From Pterobdella sp. o SKG-2022 (lineage: Eukaryota > Annelida > Clitellata > Hirudinida > Piscicolidae): DNA of 64,000 bases. Made by a program: the position numbers and the translations under genes. The notes under the pieces were generated by a model. It did not search any database. It saw nothing but the letters and a program-made list of their open reading frames with translations, and was not told where the DNA came from. The stretch covers positions 29,235,855 to 29,299,854 of the forward strand of contig OZ038320.1 in the NCBI GenBank assembly GCA_964035795.1, given 5' to 3'. Shown in pieces: positions 34,501-46,800 of the stretch (positions are counted from its first letter, which is position 1; every line of letters begins with the position of its first letter).

Positions 34501-36106
34501 CACGTGGGTTGTAGTAATCCTTGTTTGTTAGTGCTTCACAGATGATTCCTCTCAAGGTATCGCTCGAAGTTGACATTCTTTCCAAGATTGACAACATGAC
34601 AAACTCTCTTGATTCTGCGGAGTTTCACCACAAATCAACATTTGTTTAATGTAAGAGATTGTAAAGATTTTAAGTTAATCAATGTAAAAAAAACTGATAT
34701 AAGTGAAGAAAATATTTAAAAATATTAAAGATAAATAGTTATTTAAAATGGAACATCCAAACGTCATCAAACCTGTTGATATTTTTATGTCCTTGGCGTA
34801 ATACCTGTGCATAAACTTCTGATATAATGCTGCAAAGATTTTTTAGAAATTAATAAGTACATCATTAATGAATTTTTAATAATTTGAAAAATACAGTATG
34901 CACTTTCACACAAAAATTTTGTTACACTAAAACTTTCTAACGGTTAACACAATAGTACTTTTCACTTATAACAAAAGTTAATAACACAAGTAGTTATTAC
35001 AGTGGGCAGTCCATGGAGTGAGTCCCAAGAGAAGATGCAGTGTCTTACTTATGAATGGAGGTAACAGTAGTACTGCTGGGAAAATAAGCTCATCTGGTGG
35101 GTACGCTTTTATATCCCCTGACCGATGACAAAATCTATCAAATATTTCAATATTTAAAGTTCATTTTAAAATTTCAACATTTTTGATCGTTTGATTGTTC
35201 CATATATTTAAAAGTTTTATCAATTAATTTTAAATTCCAATAATATTTTTATGTGGTTTACATCACTAAACCCGCTTATAATGTGAATTCTTCATTGACA
35301 TATTATTAATATTTTGCATCATTTTTGTATTGTTATTATTCATGAGCAAACGCACCCTTCCGGATCCATGATATCGGCATTTCCACAGTCACACTTTCCC
35401 GCGGCAATTGAAAAGAAGATATGATATTTGTGGCCTTAAGCATGAAAAGGAGGGTGAACAAAAATTATTTATTTAAACCGATGAAAAATTTTTAAAAAAA
35501 TATTTGTCTAATATCATTTGAGAGATTAAACAAATTAAAAAAAAGAATTGATATTTTTGCATAGAGGAAATTAGTTTTAAAATTGGGAACGAACCTTGGT
35601 GTCTTTCCGGCTCAAAGCATTCTTTGCACATGGCCATCACTGTCAGATGGGAGCAAGTTTCGCATCTATATGCCTCGGTTTTTGCAGGCCATGTGTTGGG
35701 GCATGTCTTATGTATGTCATATGCCTTCACTTCGAAGAAATGATTACAAAAAATTTCTAAAACATATTATCAATAAGCATTTCAATTGATATGGATCTGA
35801 AAGCTTTTGAGCTGTAAGCATAGATGATTTCTAACTTCAAAAATTTTAATTCAATTTCCCTTTTTACATGCTTCACTAAAAATATTGAAATAACTTTTTA
35901 TTTATTTATTTATTTATTCATTCAAAGTCAGCAATATCTACGCAAAAATTAAACCATTTGTTTGAGTTACCCATCTTCAGGTATTTCTTAAAAGGGACAC
36001 CTCCAGACAACAAACGAATGAATTCATGTAAGTCATCATTTGTAAGAAGGGTGTCTGTTTTGAGGACATTTTTGATGAAATTATTAATTTCATCTATTGA
36101 ATACAT
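16527..36106 (-). CDS. UBR3: UBR3-like E3 ubiquitin-protein ligase
   Basis: A giant minus-strand gene. Exons, 5' to 3', all phase-consistent: 36106-35971, 35729-35595, 35434-35356, 35134-35049, 34829-34773, 34614-34492, 34254-33970, 33729-33620, 33109-32857, 30863-30687, 30521-30439, 29772-29647, 29468-29316, 29147-29019, 27472-27420, 27307-27183, 26991-26895, 26679-26625, 26454-26385, 26084-25988, 24664-24598, 24296-24177, 23823-23727, 23600-23367, 23096-22900, 22715-22634, 22147-22049, 21372-21260, 21084-20989, 20887-20702, 20317-20133, 20058-19976, 19917-19676, 19569-19459, 19195-19079, 18097-18078, 17689-17604, 17436-17367, 17203-17092, 16934-16798, 16611-16527 (last one tentative). About 1,655 residues against about 1,890 in vertebrate UBR3. 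Domain order UBR box, helical body, RING-H2, UBR cap identifies UBR3 rather than UBR1/2. The role in the family is E3 ligase of the N-degron-related class, cytosolic. The 20-nt exon and the terminal exon are the weakest parts. Confidence 0.93.
16798..17436 (-). other. C-terminal UBR cap exons of UBR3-like gene
   Basis: Exons 17436-17367, 17203-17092 and 16934-16798 encode WRPPHFISLPPTFYQF, LALCLICGEVCNMG, HTELCNRGCSIYLL and VIIIWGQRF followed by INTHGED. These align without gaps to the end of UBR3. The central zinc-ligand stretch differs: where vertebrate UBR3 has a CC...CxC cluster, this protein reads DKTRSYLLRT. The sequence after HGED (exon 16611-16527) no longer resembles the family, and an alternative acceptor could give a different last exon. 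Confidence 0.85.
20702..22147 (-). other. RING-H2 exons of UBR3-like gene
   Basis: The RING is spread over four exons: VKCIQCDQP (22147-22049), a linker with LLGHSVSEYH (21372-21260), QSCNHPIHYHC (21084-20989) and REVWCPYCRQLCNLVIP (20887-20702). All eight zinc ligands of a C3H2C3 RING are present, with a long insertion between the first two Cys pairs, as in UBR3. The catalytic E2-binding function is therefore expected to be intact. Just upstream, exon 22715-22634 encodes the Lys/Ala/Gln-rich coil that precedes the RING in the family. Confidence 0.9.
26795..26880 (+). repeat. tRNA-like (SINE head) relic in UBR3 intron
   Basis: TAGCTCAGTGTTAGAGCAC at about 26810-26828 is a very good pol III box A and D-arm. 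The downstream region lacks a proper box B and the ends do not pair as an acceptor stem, so this is not a working tRNA. A decayed tRNA-derived SINE or tRNA pseudogene fits best. It lies in the intron between UBR3-like exons at 26991 and 26679. Confidence 0.35.
34296..34481 (+). mobile_element. LINE reverse-transcriptase C-terminal tail fragment
   Basis: An open frame of about 62 codons on the plus strand, antisense inside a UBR3-like intron, between exons ending at 34492 and starting at 34254. It reads IGRPKQTWWKSIEAKTKS, then TWAELKKTSQNRVCWRSF and VVTLCSHG. The GRP-x-TWW, W-x-E, Q-NR-x-WR and LC pattern is the extreme C-terminus found in many non-LTR retrotransposon ORF2 proteins. Only this tail is present, so it is a 5'-truncated dead copy. 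Its frame is still open, which suggests a fairly recent insertion. Confidence 0.75.
35356..35729 (-). other. UBR box (zinc-binding) exons of UBR3-like gene
   Basis: Exons 2 and 3 join to give a UBR box. Key pieces are KTCPNTWPAKTEAYRCETC, LTVMAMCKECFEPERHQGH and AAGKCDCGNADIMDPEG, continuing into FCHR in exon 4 (35134-35049). The Cys/His spacing and the CDCG-N-x-D block are the hallmark of the UBR zinc finger, closest to UBR3 in the wording around AYRC. The box begins about 45 residues from the chosen start, so the N-terminus is shorter than in vertebrate UBR3. Confidence 0.93.
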
Positions 36107-38090
36107 TTTTAAACCGTTGATTGTTTACGTTTATTACGTTAATCCGTGAAAAAAAGTAAAAACCGATTTACAAAGACTGACATTTATTTGACTTTTTTTG
36201 AAAATCTTCTTTGTCAAGATCATCATTTTTGGAAAAAAGTTTTATTAGGCAATGACCCTCCCATCTAGACAAACCATATTAATAGTAATAGGGTGAATAG
36301 ACAGATCAACCATTAGGTCGTACCAAACTCGTGTTTTGATTTCGTATATTATAGGCTACTCAATGTGAATTTAGAAAAAAAAGATTAAAGTGGAAAAAGA
36401 AACAATAAAAGCAACCTAAGGACAAAAACGTACAAAACACGTAAAAATTAGTAAAGTCAACAAAAACAATTGATAGTGTAAGCTAGACTTACAAAAAGTT
36501 TCGTGTCTTTTTTTGAATAAATACTTTGTGTTCGTTAATCTTACTATTTGATTTAGGCTATTCTACGTAAAAATTATTTTCGATATTTAATTCGAGCAAA
36601 AGATTGAAAAAACGACCAAGAACACTTTTTTAAAAGTTTGCTTTTAACAAAATGATTTTCAGTTCTTCGAAAGCCTTGTCAAGTTATATTGCACAACGGA
36701 AAAGCATAACAAACAAGTCATTTGTGATCAGCAAACCTCTCATATCTTGGTTTGAATTGATGAAACATAACATAACAGTTTATATGAATGTATTATCTTC
36801 ATTTCATCATGATCAAAAGCATCTATTTTCATCGAAATAAATGAGATATTTATTATAGGTTTTCTATGCTGTCTTCATATGTATGAAGTAGACTTAATAG
36901 ATCTTTATGAGAGCTGTTTCTGTTTGGCGAAAATTTTTATTTTGCATTTTTAATTATTAAACTTGAAACAAAATAATGATTTAAACTATTTGAATATTTT
37001 GAATAAAAAAAAAGTTGGCATTTATAATCTTATTAAAAAGTTTTCAAGTAACAACCGACTACTCGAACCGCGATTTTAACCACTAGTCTGAATATAGTAT
37101 ATATTGACAGCAACCATAGGCTAAATGAATGAATGTGAGCATAGACTTGAAGAGCTGAAAACTACAGCTATAGATATTAAACATGGGGCATACATGAAGG
37201 TCAAAAAACCATTGAAAAAAATCAAGCCGCATTTTTGGCATTCGAATTAATAAAAAACGCATGTTGGGGTTTACAGTAAAACCTATTTTTGGAAAAATGT
37301 ACTACTTATTCACCAAGTCTCTTGAATAAGCAATTTATAAAGTATAAAAGTTTGCTTTTAACAAAACGTTTTATAATTCCTCAAAAGCACTGTCATGTTA
37401 TATTCCATGGCGGAAAAGCAAAAAAGAACTTCTAAAAAATCCTTCGCATTCCAAGCTATTGAAGCTAACGCCTTTAAATGGGCTTTGCTTTGATTGGAAG
37501 CACTAATCAAGTCACAGGTACTTCGCGCTAGTGAAAAAACCATTGAATATCTTAAGGTTAGTTGATGAACCAATCATAGACCTCCAAAAAAATTGTCAAA
37601 GTACTGAAATGATCATTTTTAGAAGTTTTATAAAAAAAACTAGCATTTATCAACTAAAAAAGCTTTTTGTACAATTTTTGAATAGTTAAACATTATGATA
37701 CAAGAATATTTTCAAGAAAAAAAAAACTAATATTTTTCAAAGCCTATGATTGGTCCAATTTAAAACAGTTTTTTGCAACTTGGAACTTCTTTAATCAAAA
37801 GTCCAGTTATTAGAAAAAAGTGCTTAAAATTAACTTTTAATATTGTACTTTTATTAAATTTGAATTAAATTCAATTTGAAAAATTTTATTTTTTTATTTG
37901 TATTTAAAAAAAATTTAAATAACACATCTCTTGATATCTTTTTTTGTAAATTTTGAAATTGGGAAATTTTTTTTGCCTATCGGATTTATGAAAACTTATG
38001 GATTATATTGAAGATTATTTTGCGAAAACTGATTTTAATGGTTTGGTTTTTTATTTTATATTCAAAATACTACACTAACAAACTTTTCAG
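36107..38090. promoter_or_regulatory. divergent spacer between UBR3-like and SETDB1-like genes
   Basis: About 2 kb between the UBR3-like start (minus) and the first recognised SETDB1-like exon (plus). It must hold the UBR3-like promoter, and probably the missing 5' exon(s) and promoter of the SETDB1-like gene. One coding-like candidate starts at ATG 37125 (MNECEHRLEELKTT..., about 24 codons to a GT at 37197), but it ends in phase 0 while the next known exon needs phase 1, so it is not joined. Two diverged copies of a segment lie at about 36632-36712 and 37345-37425. Confidence 0.5.
36632..37425. repeat. two diverged copies of an unidentified segment
   Basis: The two copies are 36632-36712 and 37345-37425. 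They begin with an identical AAAAGTTTGCTTTTAACAAA. They continue with about 60 bp of clear but imperfect similarity, including GTTATATTnCA...CGGAAAAGCA, then diverge. The spacing is about 713 bp. It could be a dispersed repeat or an old local duplication. Confidence 0.5.
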
Positions 38091-40858
38091 AATTATTTAA
38101 GGAAGAACATCGCAAAATTAAAAATGTATGCGATAAACTAAAAGGTCAGTTTTGATTTGCAATCATGAGTATGAACGGCTTTAAAAATTATGTACTGTCG
38201 CAAAGCTACTCAGTATTCTAATAATATTATTTTCATTTGATAATATGTTATTTTTATTTAATTTCAGAAAAAGTTAGCCTGACACAAACCATAGTTAATG
38301 ATGTCTTAGAAAAATTAGAAATTGATGGAAAACTAATGTTTGTTGCTTGCTCAATTTTTTATTTAAAATTAATTATAAGTTTAATTATCAAAATTCAAGT
38401 TTGTGCTTGAAAAGAGCGTTGGTTATGATGAGATTGTGTTTAGTTTAGAGTTGGAGTAAATAGTGCCTACTGCTATTTATTTCTCTTTTACCAAACCTTC
38501 CCATAGCATTTGGTTAGCTTCTCCAATCACTCCCTGTTTTAGCATTGAAATCTCCAACTAGAACCAACCAGCATGTCTCTTTTTAGAATATTTTTTATAA
38601 AGGAGTCCAGTTGCTCATAGAACTCATCTCTAAGGATTGGATTTTTTCACTATTTTGAAGTGTGGGTGCATAGGCTAAAATTATTAATAACTTGCAGTGT
38701 TTTAGTTTTATGGATACACTACACATTCTATTGTTTATTTTTCTGAAAATTGGTTTAAGAAGTTTTTTGATTAGTAGTCCTGTGCCTTGATGGCTATTTT
38801 TTATGGTGTCCAACATGGTGAAAGTTATAGTTTCTTAAGTCTTCTAATTCTGTTTTTTTTTTTGGAGATGCCCAGGATGTCAAGTTTATATCTTTCTGCA
38901 TTGTTTGTTAATTATTGTTTTGATATCTTTTTACCTTGATCTTCACAATGTAATTTTAGGAAATAACTTGATGTACTATGATAAAACTCCAGCACTTTCA
39001 TGGTTGAATTTTTTATTGCAGAAAAGTTGCAGACGAAAGTGTGGAAGATGATGATGACGTTTTGATAACAGATGGTAATTTTGAAATCTTCAAAAACATG
39101 TAAGTAATTTTAAAACCATTAATAATACAATGCTTTAAGGCTATTTTTTAAATATATTAATTAAGCTTTTTATGTAACTAAATCACCTGCTTTCTAGTTT
39201 AATATAAAAAGTAATGTTTGTTACATTATTTTGTATTTTACTCATTTATTTTATTTAAAAAAATTTTTTAACAAGTTTTTAAAAATATTTTTTTTCGGTT
39301 TTATGAAGAAGCCTTTGGCTTCAGCAACAACTTATTCAACTCATGTATAACCTACATATCATACATTTAGAATTACATAGTCATAACCCACCCAGCAAAA
39401 CAAAAAAAATAGTACTCGATAATATATATTCCTTTTTCAAAAACTTGTCATGTGGTTTTTCTTTCAGATTATAACCTGTTAGCATAATTTGTTAGAGCCT
39501 TGTTATGTTACCATCACCCAGTGATTGTGACATAGGGGTAGGGTGCAAGTTGTATGTCAAGCAGAATACTTGGGTGCATGGGAAAGTGATGGACCTTGCC
39601 TATGTGCCTTTCGAGGTTATTGTCTTTAAAAATATTCCGATCTAAAATTCATTATAATACAAATAATAATGGTATAACTTGAAAAATATTGGGCTTTGCT
39701 CTATCACAGACTAACACAAGACTTGTATCATGAAAATAATAAGGATATAGCTAAAAAAAATTTTATATTGCAGACTACTACTTCAAAATAATCTATGCAT
39801 CAACATTTTCATCTATTTTTTGGAGTAATGTCAACTCACCCACCTATATGGGATAATCTAATAATTGACTCCCATTTTCACCCACAACACCACTTTTCTT
39901 AGGTGGTGTTAAGTGTGATGTTGGAAGACCCCCCCTACATAAATGTGCAAGTTTCAGGCAACCAGGTGGCTCATTTTGATGCTCCCACACAGGCCAATGT
40001 GGGAGCCAGAGTTATTGGTGGGTCTAGTGTTTGTGGGTTTTGTCTGTTGTATCATTTAAGGAAAAGCTTAGGACGCTTTTGTTTATCATTGGGCTTGGGT
40101 TTTGAAGGATTGCTTGATTCTGATTGGCTGTTATATTGATAAAATTTTGCGCTTGAATTGCTTTTTTTGAAGCTTGATAAATTATAAATAACTAACTTTT
40201 CAATGTTGCTTGCTTCATTAACATCCTAATCAACAGCCTTCAACGGCAGCAAAGCACAGTGGTTGTCAGGGCTTGTTGCTGATACTCCTAGGGACCAAAA
40301 TAAGTCTAGGTCTCACATATTCCTACTCATAAAACTCTTATCACTTGCATCTTTTGTTACATGTCAATCAATACCATCATTGTCATGTATTAAATTTTGT
40401 AATCAAAACTCACTGATCAGATACCTGATATTCTTTGATGATGGGTCAGCTCAGTATTGTTACTTGCCTGAGATAAGGAGGATATATGAACCCAGTTAGT
40501 AAAAACTCTTTATTGAAATATTTCAAATTAATTCTGATAATGAATTGTAAACTTTTCAGAGACATCGTATGTATTTTTCTTTTTAATATTTTGTAACGAA
40601 AAACATCAAATAAGAGGAATTTTTAATACATTTATTGAGAATCAAAAGCCTTAATTTTCGATAAGTTTAGCCTTATCATAAAACGTTAGGCTAACGTTTT
40701 ATGATAAGGCTGAACTTATCGAAAATTAAGGCTTTTGATTCTCAATAAATGTATTAAAAATTCCTCTTATTTGATGTTTTTCGTTCCAAAAAATTGTAAA
40801 TTTATAATGAAATTCAAAATAATGACTCATTACTTATTATTTTTTCAGTCTAGTGTTG

Positions 40859-40891
<33 letters not shown>

Positions 40892-43800
40892 GATGAGTCA
40901 GCATAAAATGCCTCAATGCTTATCTCTTCAGAGGAGCCAGTGTGGGAGGATATTGGAAACAAGGATATGGCGGACTTTGCTAGGATCTACCTGGATCTCT
41001 TTCCTTATGTACATAACTTGTGATTATTAGTGATCATTGCCTCAATAATATACTAGAGCTTTTTGTTTGCATTTAGCACATTTATTATTTTCTAATTGAT
41101 ATCTACCTTAATATTCGTTTTTATCACTATGTAATTATCATATTTGTATACGAGTTATTTGCTAGCAGAATAATAACAATGATAAATTTAATAAATACAA
41201 TTAATAATACAAATGTACTATTTTATTGTAGATACCTATACACCAGACATATTTGGGAGACCGGTTAAAAATCCTCAAAAATGGCTTGTGGTAGGCTTAT
41301 TGGTATATTTCATCACATCACAAGAACAAAAAACACCTTATACAATATAACACTACACAACGATTAAGATTCATTATGTTATCCAACACAGGACCATGGC
41401 TGAAGTGAAAGAAGTGGATTCATACATGATAAAAGTACAGTTCGATGAGAGTGGTGAGGTGGAATGGCTGTACAGAGGTTCTCGTAGGCTTGAAGTGCTT
41501 CACAAGAATTATGTTGGCTTGCTATACTTTAATAAACTTTGAATGCTATATGTCTTCATATCCATAGGAACTGTTTGTTTGCATTATCCTATTAACCTTG
41601 AACGCTTAACATCTGTGTTTTGTAGCATGTATTCAGGGCTGTATTCACTAGTTTGAGTGATTTTGAAAATTTGTGGCTAGAAATCAGTTTTTTATATAAA
41701 AAATCGTTGATCCACATGAAGCTCTATTAAAACACGCAATATCAATATTAAATAATATATGAAAGTAAATAACTTTCCAACATTTTGTTAAGGCTAGGAC
41801 CAATGATTTCTTCACTAAAAAATACAAAAATCCCCATGTGTTTTAGTAAAGGTTGATTTTTCAATGTAGAACTTCATATCTTGATTGGCAGGATGTTTAT
41901 AAGAAGAAGAGTATAACAGCCCGGTTCAGTACAGGCATCAGGTCTAAAAAGTCCTACAAGCATTACTACATAATCTCAGAAAAAGACGAAGGTTACTAGA
42001 AATATATAGTTTAAAAAAATCTAGTTCAATCACATTTTATACTCATTGTCTTGAAATTAAACTAATTCTTATTTTATTTAGATTTATATTGATAGCTAAA
42101 TTACATTATTACAGTACACTATTACCAAGAAAATCAATGTATTGACAATGAAAAAAAAACTCACTTATCAGTAGTTCTTAGCCATCAAGGATACCTTGAC
42201 ACCAACCCAACAGAGCCTGACACAGAGGTGATCGAGTTGGACCCATGTGAGCCTGCCTCCACCCAAGAGTCTTCAACTAGTTTGTTCATATGATCTTTAT
42301 GCGTCACTGAAGGCAATGAAAAACCGTTGTTTGTGATTGTGTGTTGAGTTAATGGTAAAGTTTATTTATACTATATACAGCTAGAATTAACTTGCTTTAT
42401 GAATTTTCATTGATCTCATGTAATGTTAGTTTTTCGAGAAGCTTTGTTCAGTTTGAAATAAACTATAGTTTTCTTTTTAATTGTTTTTATTTCATTATTT
42501 TTCGTAGTTATGTAGTGTGAGTTTTTGTTTTGGTATCATTGAAGATTTTTTGTTTTATATAAAGAACAGAATATAATAATAATGATGACACGTAGATGTA
42601 GATTATTCAATTAAACTTCACTTAAATCCTTCACTCATCTATTGGTACAGAGCATGAAGCATTGAAGGAGAATGATGAGGAAATGCTTATTGAGGTCTCA
42701 TCCTATAGCTCCATAGGTTAGCCATTATCTGATTACTTGAGTGCTTGAATGGTTGATTGATTTATTAAGTAAATAACTGAGTTATTGATTGAGTAATTTA
42801 TTGATTGGCTAATAAATAATTGCTGACGCCAAGATAGAATATTTTTGACTCTAAATATTTAATAACCTGAATAATGTCTTAGAGCAAGACTTGGTTAAAG
42901 ACTCGGATGAGAAAGGACTCACTGAGAGAAGGTCTAGTGATAGAAATGGTGAGTCTATTATTTCAAATCACATCAGGAAATTCAATTTTAATGCAAGTTA
43001 TTATCTTTTTGCACCAAATCAGACATCTATTCATGAATAACAACAAAATGAAAGCATTAAGAGTTTTATAACAATTTCATGCTTGATAAGCTTTTCAATA
43101 TGGCTAAAATACTATTATTAATTTTTATGGAAACATTTTTAGCCTTTTTGTATTCAATTCAATTCTATTTTGATATATTTATTGACTCATACATTTCCAT
43201 ACACCTTCTGCAGATAGCGACCCCTGTTATTCTCCTCCAATAGCAACCCGTATAAGAAAAAGTTATATTCTTCATTCCTTAATTTTTAACATTGTTCTCA
43301 ATACCATAAATGAGTTATTGACTAATATTTCTGCCAATTTATAAGCTTGATAGTATTACTAGTCTAACCTCATGCGATGAGACAAAAGACGTTAAATGAG
43401 TAATAATAATAATTTGATTTATTTTATAGCGTTCAAACACAAACTAGGTGAGCAGCATTTGGTACAAATAGTAACATAATAAACCCAACACACCCTCCAA
43501 CATGAAGCCTTATATGACGCACCCAACAGACCAGAAGAAAGGACACAAGTGCACTCCAGCTTGTCTGCCCTTTGTCACCTTCTGCAATGACTCTTGTGAC
43601 ACCAATGTTCTTCAAATACCTATCAAACATCACTGGCAAAGGTTTTAAAACGTTTTGTATCGCACATAAAGTAGCGGCCTGTTAAGTTTGTGCCACTGAA
43701 ACTCCTGTCAGAAGTAACTTGTGATTGACTTGCTTGGAGCATATGTTGTCAATCAAAAATTATTTTTTTTAGTTTTTCAAATTTTATTATCATTATTATT

Positions 43801-46800
43801 ATTCTATTAATTTTTAATCACATGCATACAAAAGGAAAATGCAGAAGACAAAAAAGACGCACAAACTGGTGGTGGTATATGTCTCTCCATGTGGCTTGAA
43901 TCTCAACAATATAGAAGAGGTACAAACTCTATAATGATGCTTTATCACACATAATATTCACTCAAGGAACAAACACTGCTAGGTAGATAATTGCCTCCAA
44001 CTGACCAACTCCCCTCTGAGCATTGACCAGTTTTCCTTCAACCCAGGTCTCGATGTATTTAGGGAGTTTATTCTGACTGAGGTTGGTTTTTTTTTTGCTT
44101 CCACATGTTCAAACTCTTCAATGCCATACACATTAAAATTAATAACTGCCTAGTTTTTGTTTTATTTACATATTAGAACAGAATTATTAATGTAATATAA
44201 TGTAAAAATGTTATTTTTGTCTTCCAATAAAGCACAACATATCAAAAATCAACTACTGATACTGATATCAACCGTAACACACTAAACGAAAACCGCAGAA
44301 AAAAATAGAGATAAAGGATTACTCATTGGGGAGAGAAAAAGTGGTGGTGTCGTGTGTGAATGAGTTGACAGAGGAGACACCACCTTTCCTGGAGTACACC
44401 ACTTCTAGGGTACCTGGAGTGGATGTGAACATCGAGACAAGCAAGGAGTTTCTGGCTGGCTGTGACTGCAGTGATGGATGCAGGGTGCTTTAAATTTTCT
44501 ATTATAATTTTTTGAGATTATGTTTTGAATGTATATCTATATGGGCAGATTAAGTAGTTAATAGACTAATAATAAAAATAATATATCAGTATTAGTAACG
44601 TAACAACAATAATAATAACCATAAAAGATTAATAAAATGGGCTGTGTTTAACTTAGTGAGTCATATAAAAGGTTGAAGTATTATTCATAGATGGTCTCAT
44701 CACCCATCCACTAAAGGATTGGAGGAAATGCAGGTGCATCAGGTTGACCAGGGAGAGGGTGGGCAAATCGAGGTATGGCTACTCTTACAGGAGGCTCAAG
44801 AAACCATTGATACAAGGGTGAGATGGTTTAATGGGGGTTTTATATCTAGATATACACAATTAAAACAATCCTATATAACTTCAAAACAATCAATCAATCA
44901 AATCCTTTTTATAGCCCGTTTTTCTTTACCAATGAAAATATTTCCTTGAAGTTTGTTTTAATGTGAATTTTCGTTCGAGATCAGTGGTTTTTATGAACGA
45001 ATGAACAAAACTATCTTATTTATTTTACATATATTTTGAATGTTTGCAACTCCACAACACTAAGACAAACACAACTTACACAGCATATACGAGTGCAACT
45101 CCAATTGCTCGTGCGACTCCCGTTGTCACAATAGGGTGGTTCAGAATGGCGTGTATCTTCGCCTTCAGATCTTCAAGACACACAAAAAGTTATACGTTTT
45201 ATTGCTTGATGTATGTGTTGTGTATTTAAATCTCGATTTCCATGTGTATTTTGTATTTTAATGCCTCGGTTTCTAGGATTAAATGTTTTTTTGACTGTCA
45301 TTTCAGATATATGATTTATAATTCTTGTGGTATCACATATTATTCATACTTCAATTATACTTGCCAAATCGAAATATCCACATTTTAATAAATTAAAGTT
45401 TAAAGGATTTCCCTTTAATTTTACCACTCAAAGCATTATTATTTTAGTTATGCTTGCAGAGGCTGGGGTCTGCGCTGCTTGAACGATGTGCCTGCAGGTC
45501 AATTCATCTGCTCCTACATCGGCCATGTAATGACCAATGACTTGGCGGAACAGGTTGCTATTTGTTTTCATACTCACTGTGAGCTCGTTTGAGGATTTAT
45601 CTGTTTAAAATGAAATTTAATATTGACTAAGAAATTTACATAAATGATGTTAAGAGAATGAGCTTGCCCTTATTGGTTATTTCTGCTCGTGTTTATAACA
45701 TATTACGTTTCATCGTCGATTTGTGGTGATAATAAATGTTCTTTAAAAAATCTTATATATTTCACAGCAAGCCGAAATTTTTGGCGATGAATATTTGGCG
45801 GATCTAGATTACATAGAGACTGTGGAGATGGAAAAGGAAGGTTGGTTTTCATCTCATATAAGTTTGGAGTTATAAATATTCACAATGGAGTAGCATTAAG
45901 TGTATCATTTGCCAATCTTTGTGGACATCAAGAGTGGAGGATGTGATTTAATATATATATATATTCCCCCATATGCACAAAGGTTTTGAGCAAGAAGTGG
46001 TCGAAGATGTGGATATGGTCTTTAAAACAAGCTTTAGCCAACCTCCAATTTCCAATACTAGTAATAATAGTATTACTGTTAATATTAGTAGTATTAATAA
46101 TAGAATTATTTTTTATAGTAATAGTAGTAGTGGCGGCAGTGGTACAGCAGTAGTAATAATGCCAATATTAATAATATTGGCATTATGATTTTAATCATTA
46201 TCATGCAAATGTTAACTTAAGCTGCAGAAAATACTGTGGGAGTTAGAAGCCTTTTGAACGACGATACCATGTACACGATCAACACTAAACACTTGGGCAA
46301 TCTAGGCAGATACATCAACGTATGATGCTTGTGTCTAATAATACCATTGTAGAAGTATCATGTTTTCAGCTATGTTCATCTTAAAGTCAGGTTTTTAAGA
46401 CATTGTTCTTAGTAAATTTGAATTAATTGAAATATACTTCTTGATTTATGAGGTATTTTTTGAAAGAACATGTGAAGCAATTTTTTTTCAACTAAAATTT
46501 TCGATAAATTCAACCTTATTCATTAGTGAGCATTTTGCGGATAATTCATTAGCGAGCTCACTAATGAATTAGGATATGGTTGAACTTATCGAAAATTTTG
46601 GTTGAATAAAATTTGCTTCACATGTTCTTTCAAGAAATTCCTCTTAAGTATATTTTAATTAATTAAAAGCTAGGTTTTTTTATCCCAATGGTTTATTTGT
46701 GTACGATTTAAAGGTTTTAGTTATTTCAGTATCAATTGGTGAGTAATTTTATTCAACTTTCTTCGCCCAGTTGTAGTACTCTTTAAAATCAAAAAAAAGC

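Noticed and set aside
44771..44788. Apparent 18-nt intron (GTATGGCTACTCTTACAG) in SETDB1-like exon 44717-44817
   Set aside because: Its length is divisible by three. Reading through gives [10 protein letters not shown], which matches the family's SGYQYKRL, so it is coding.
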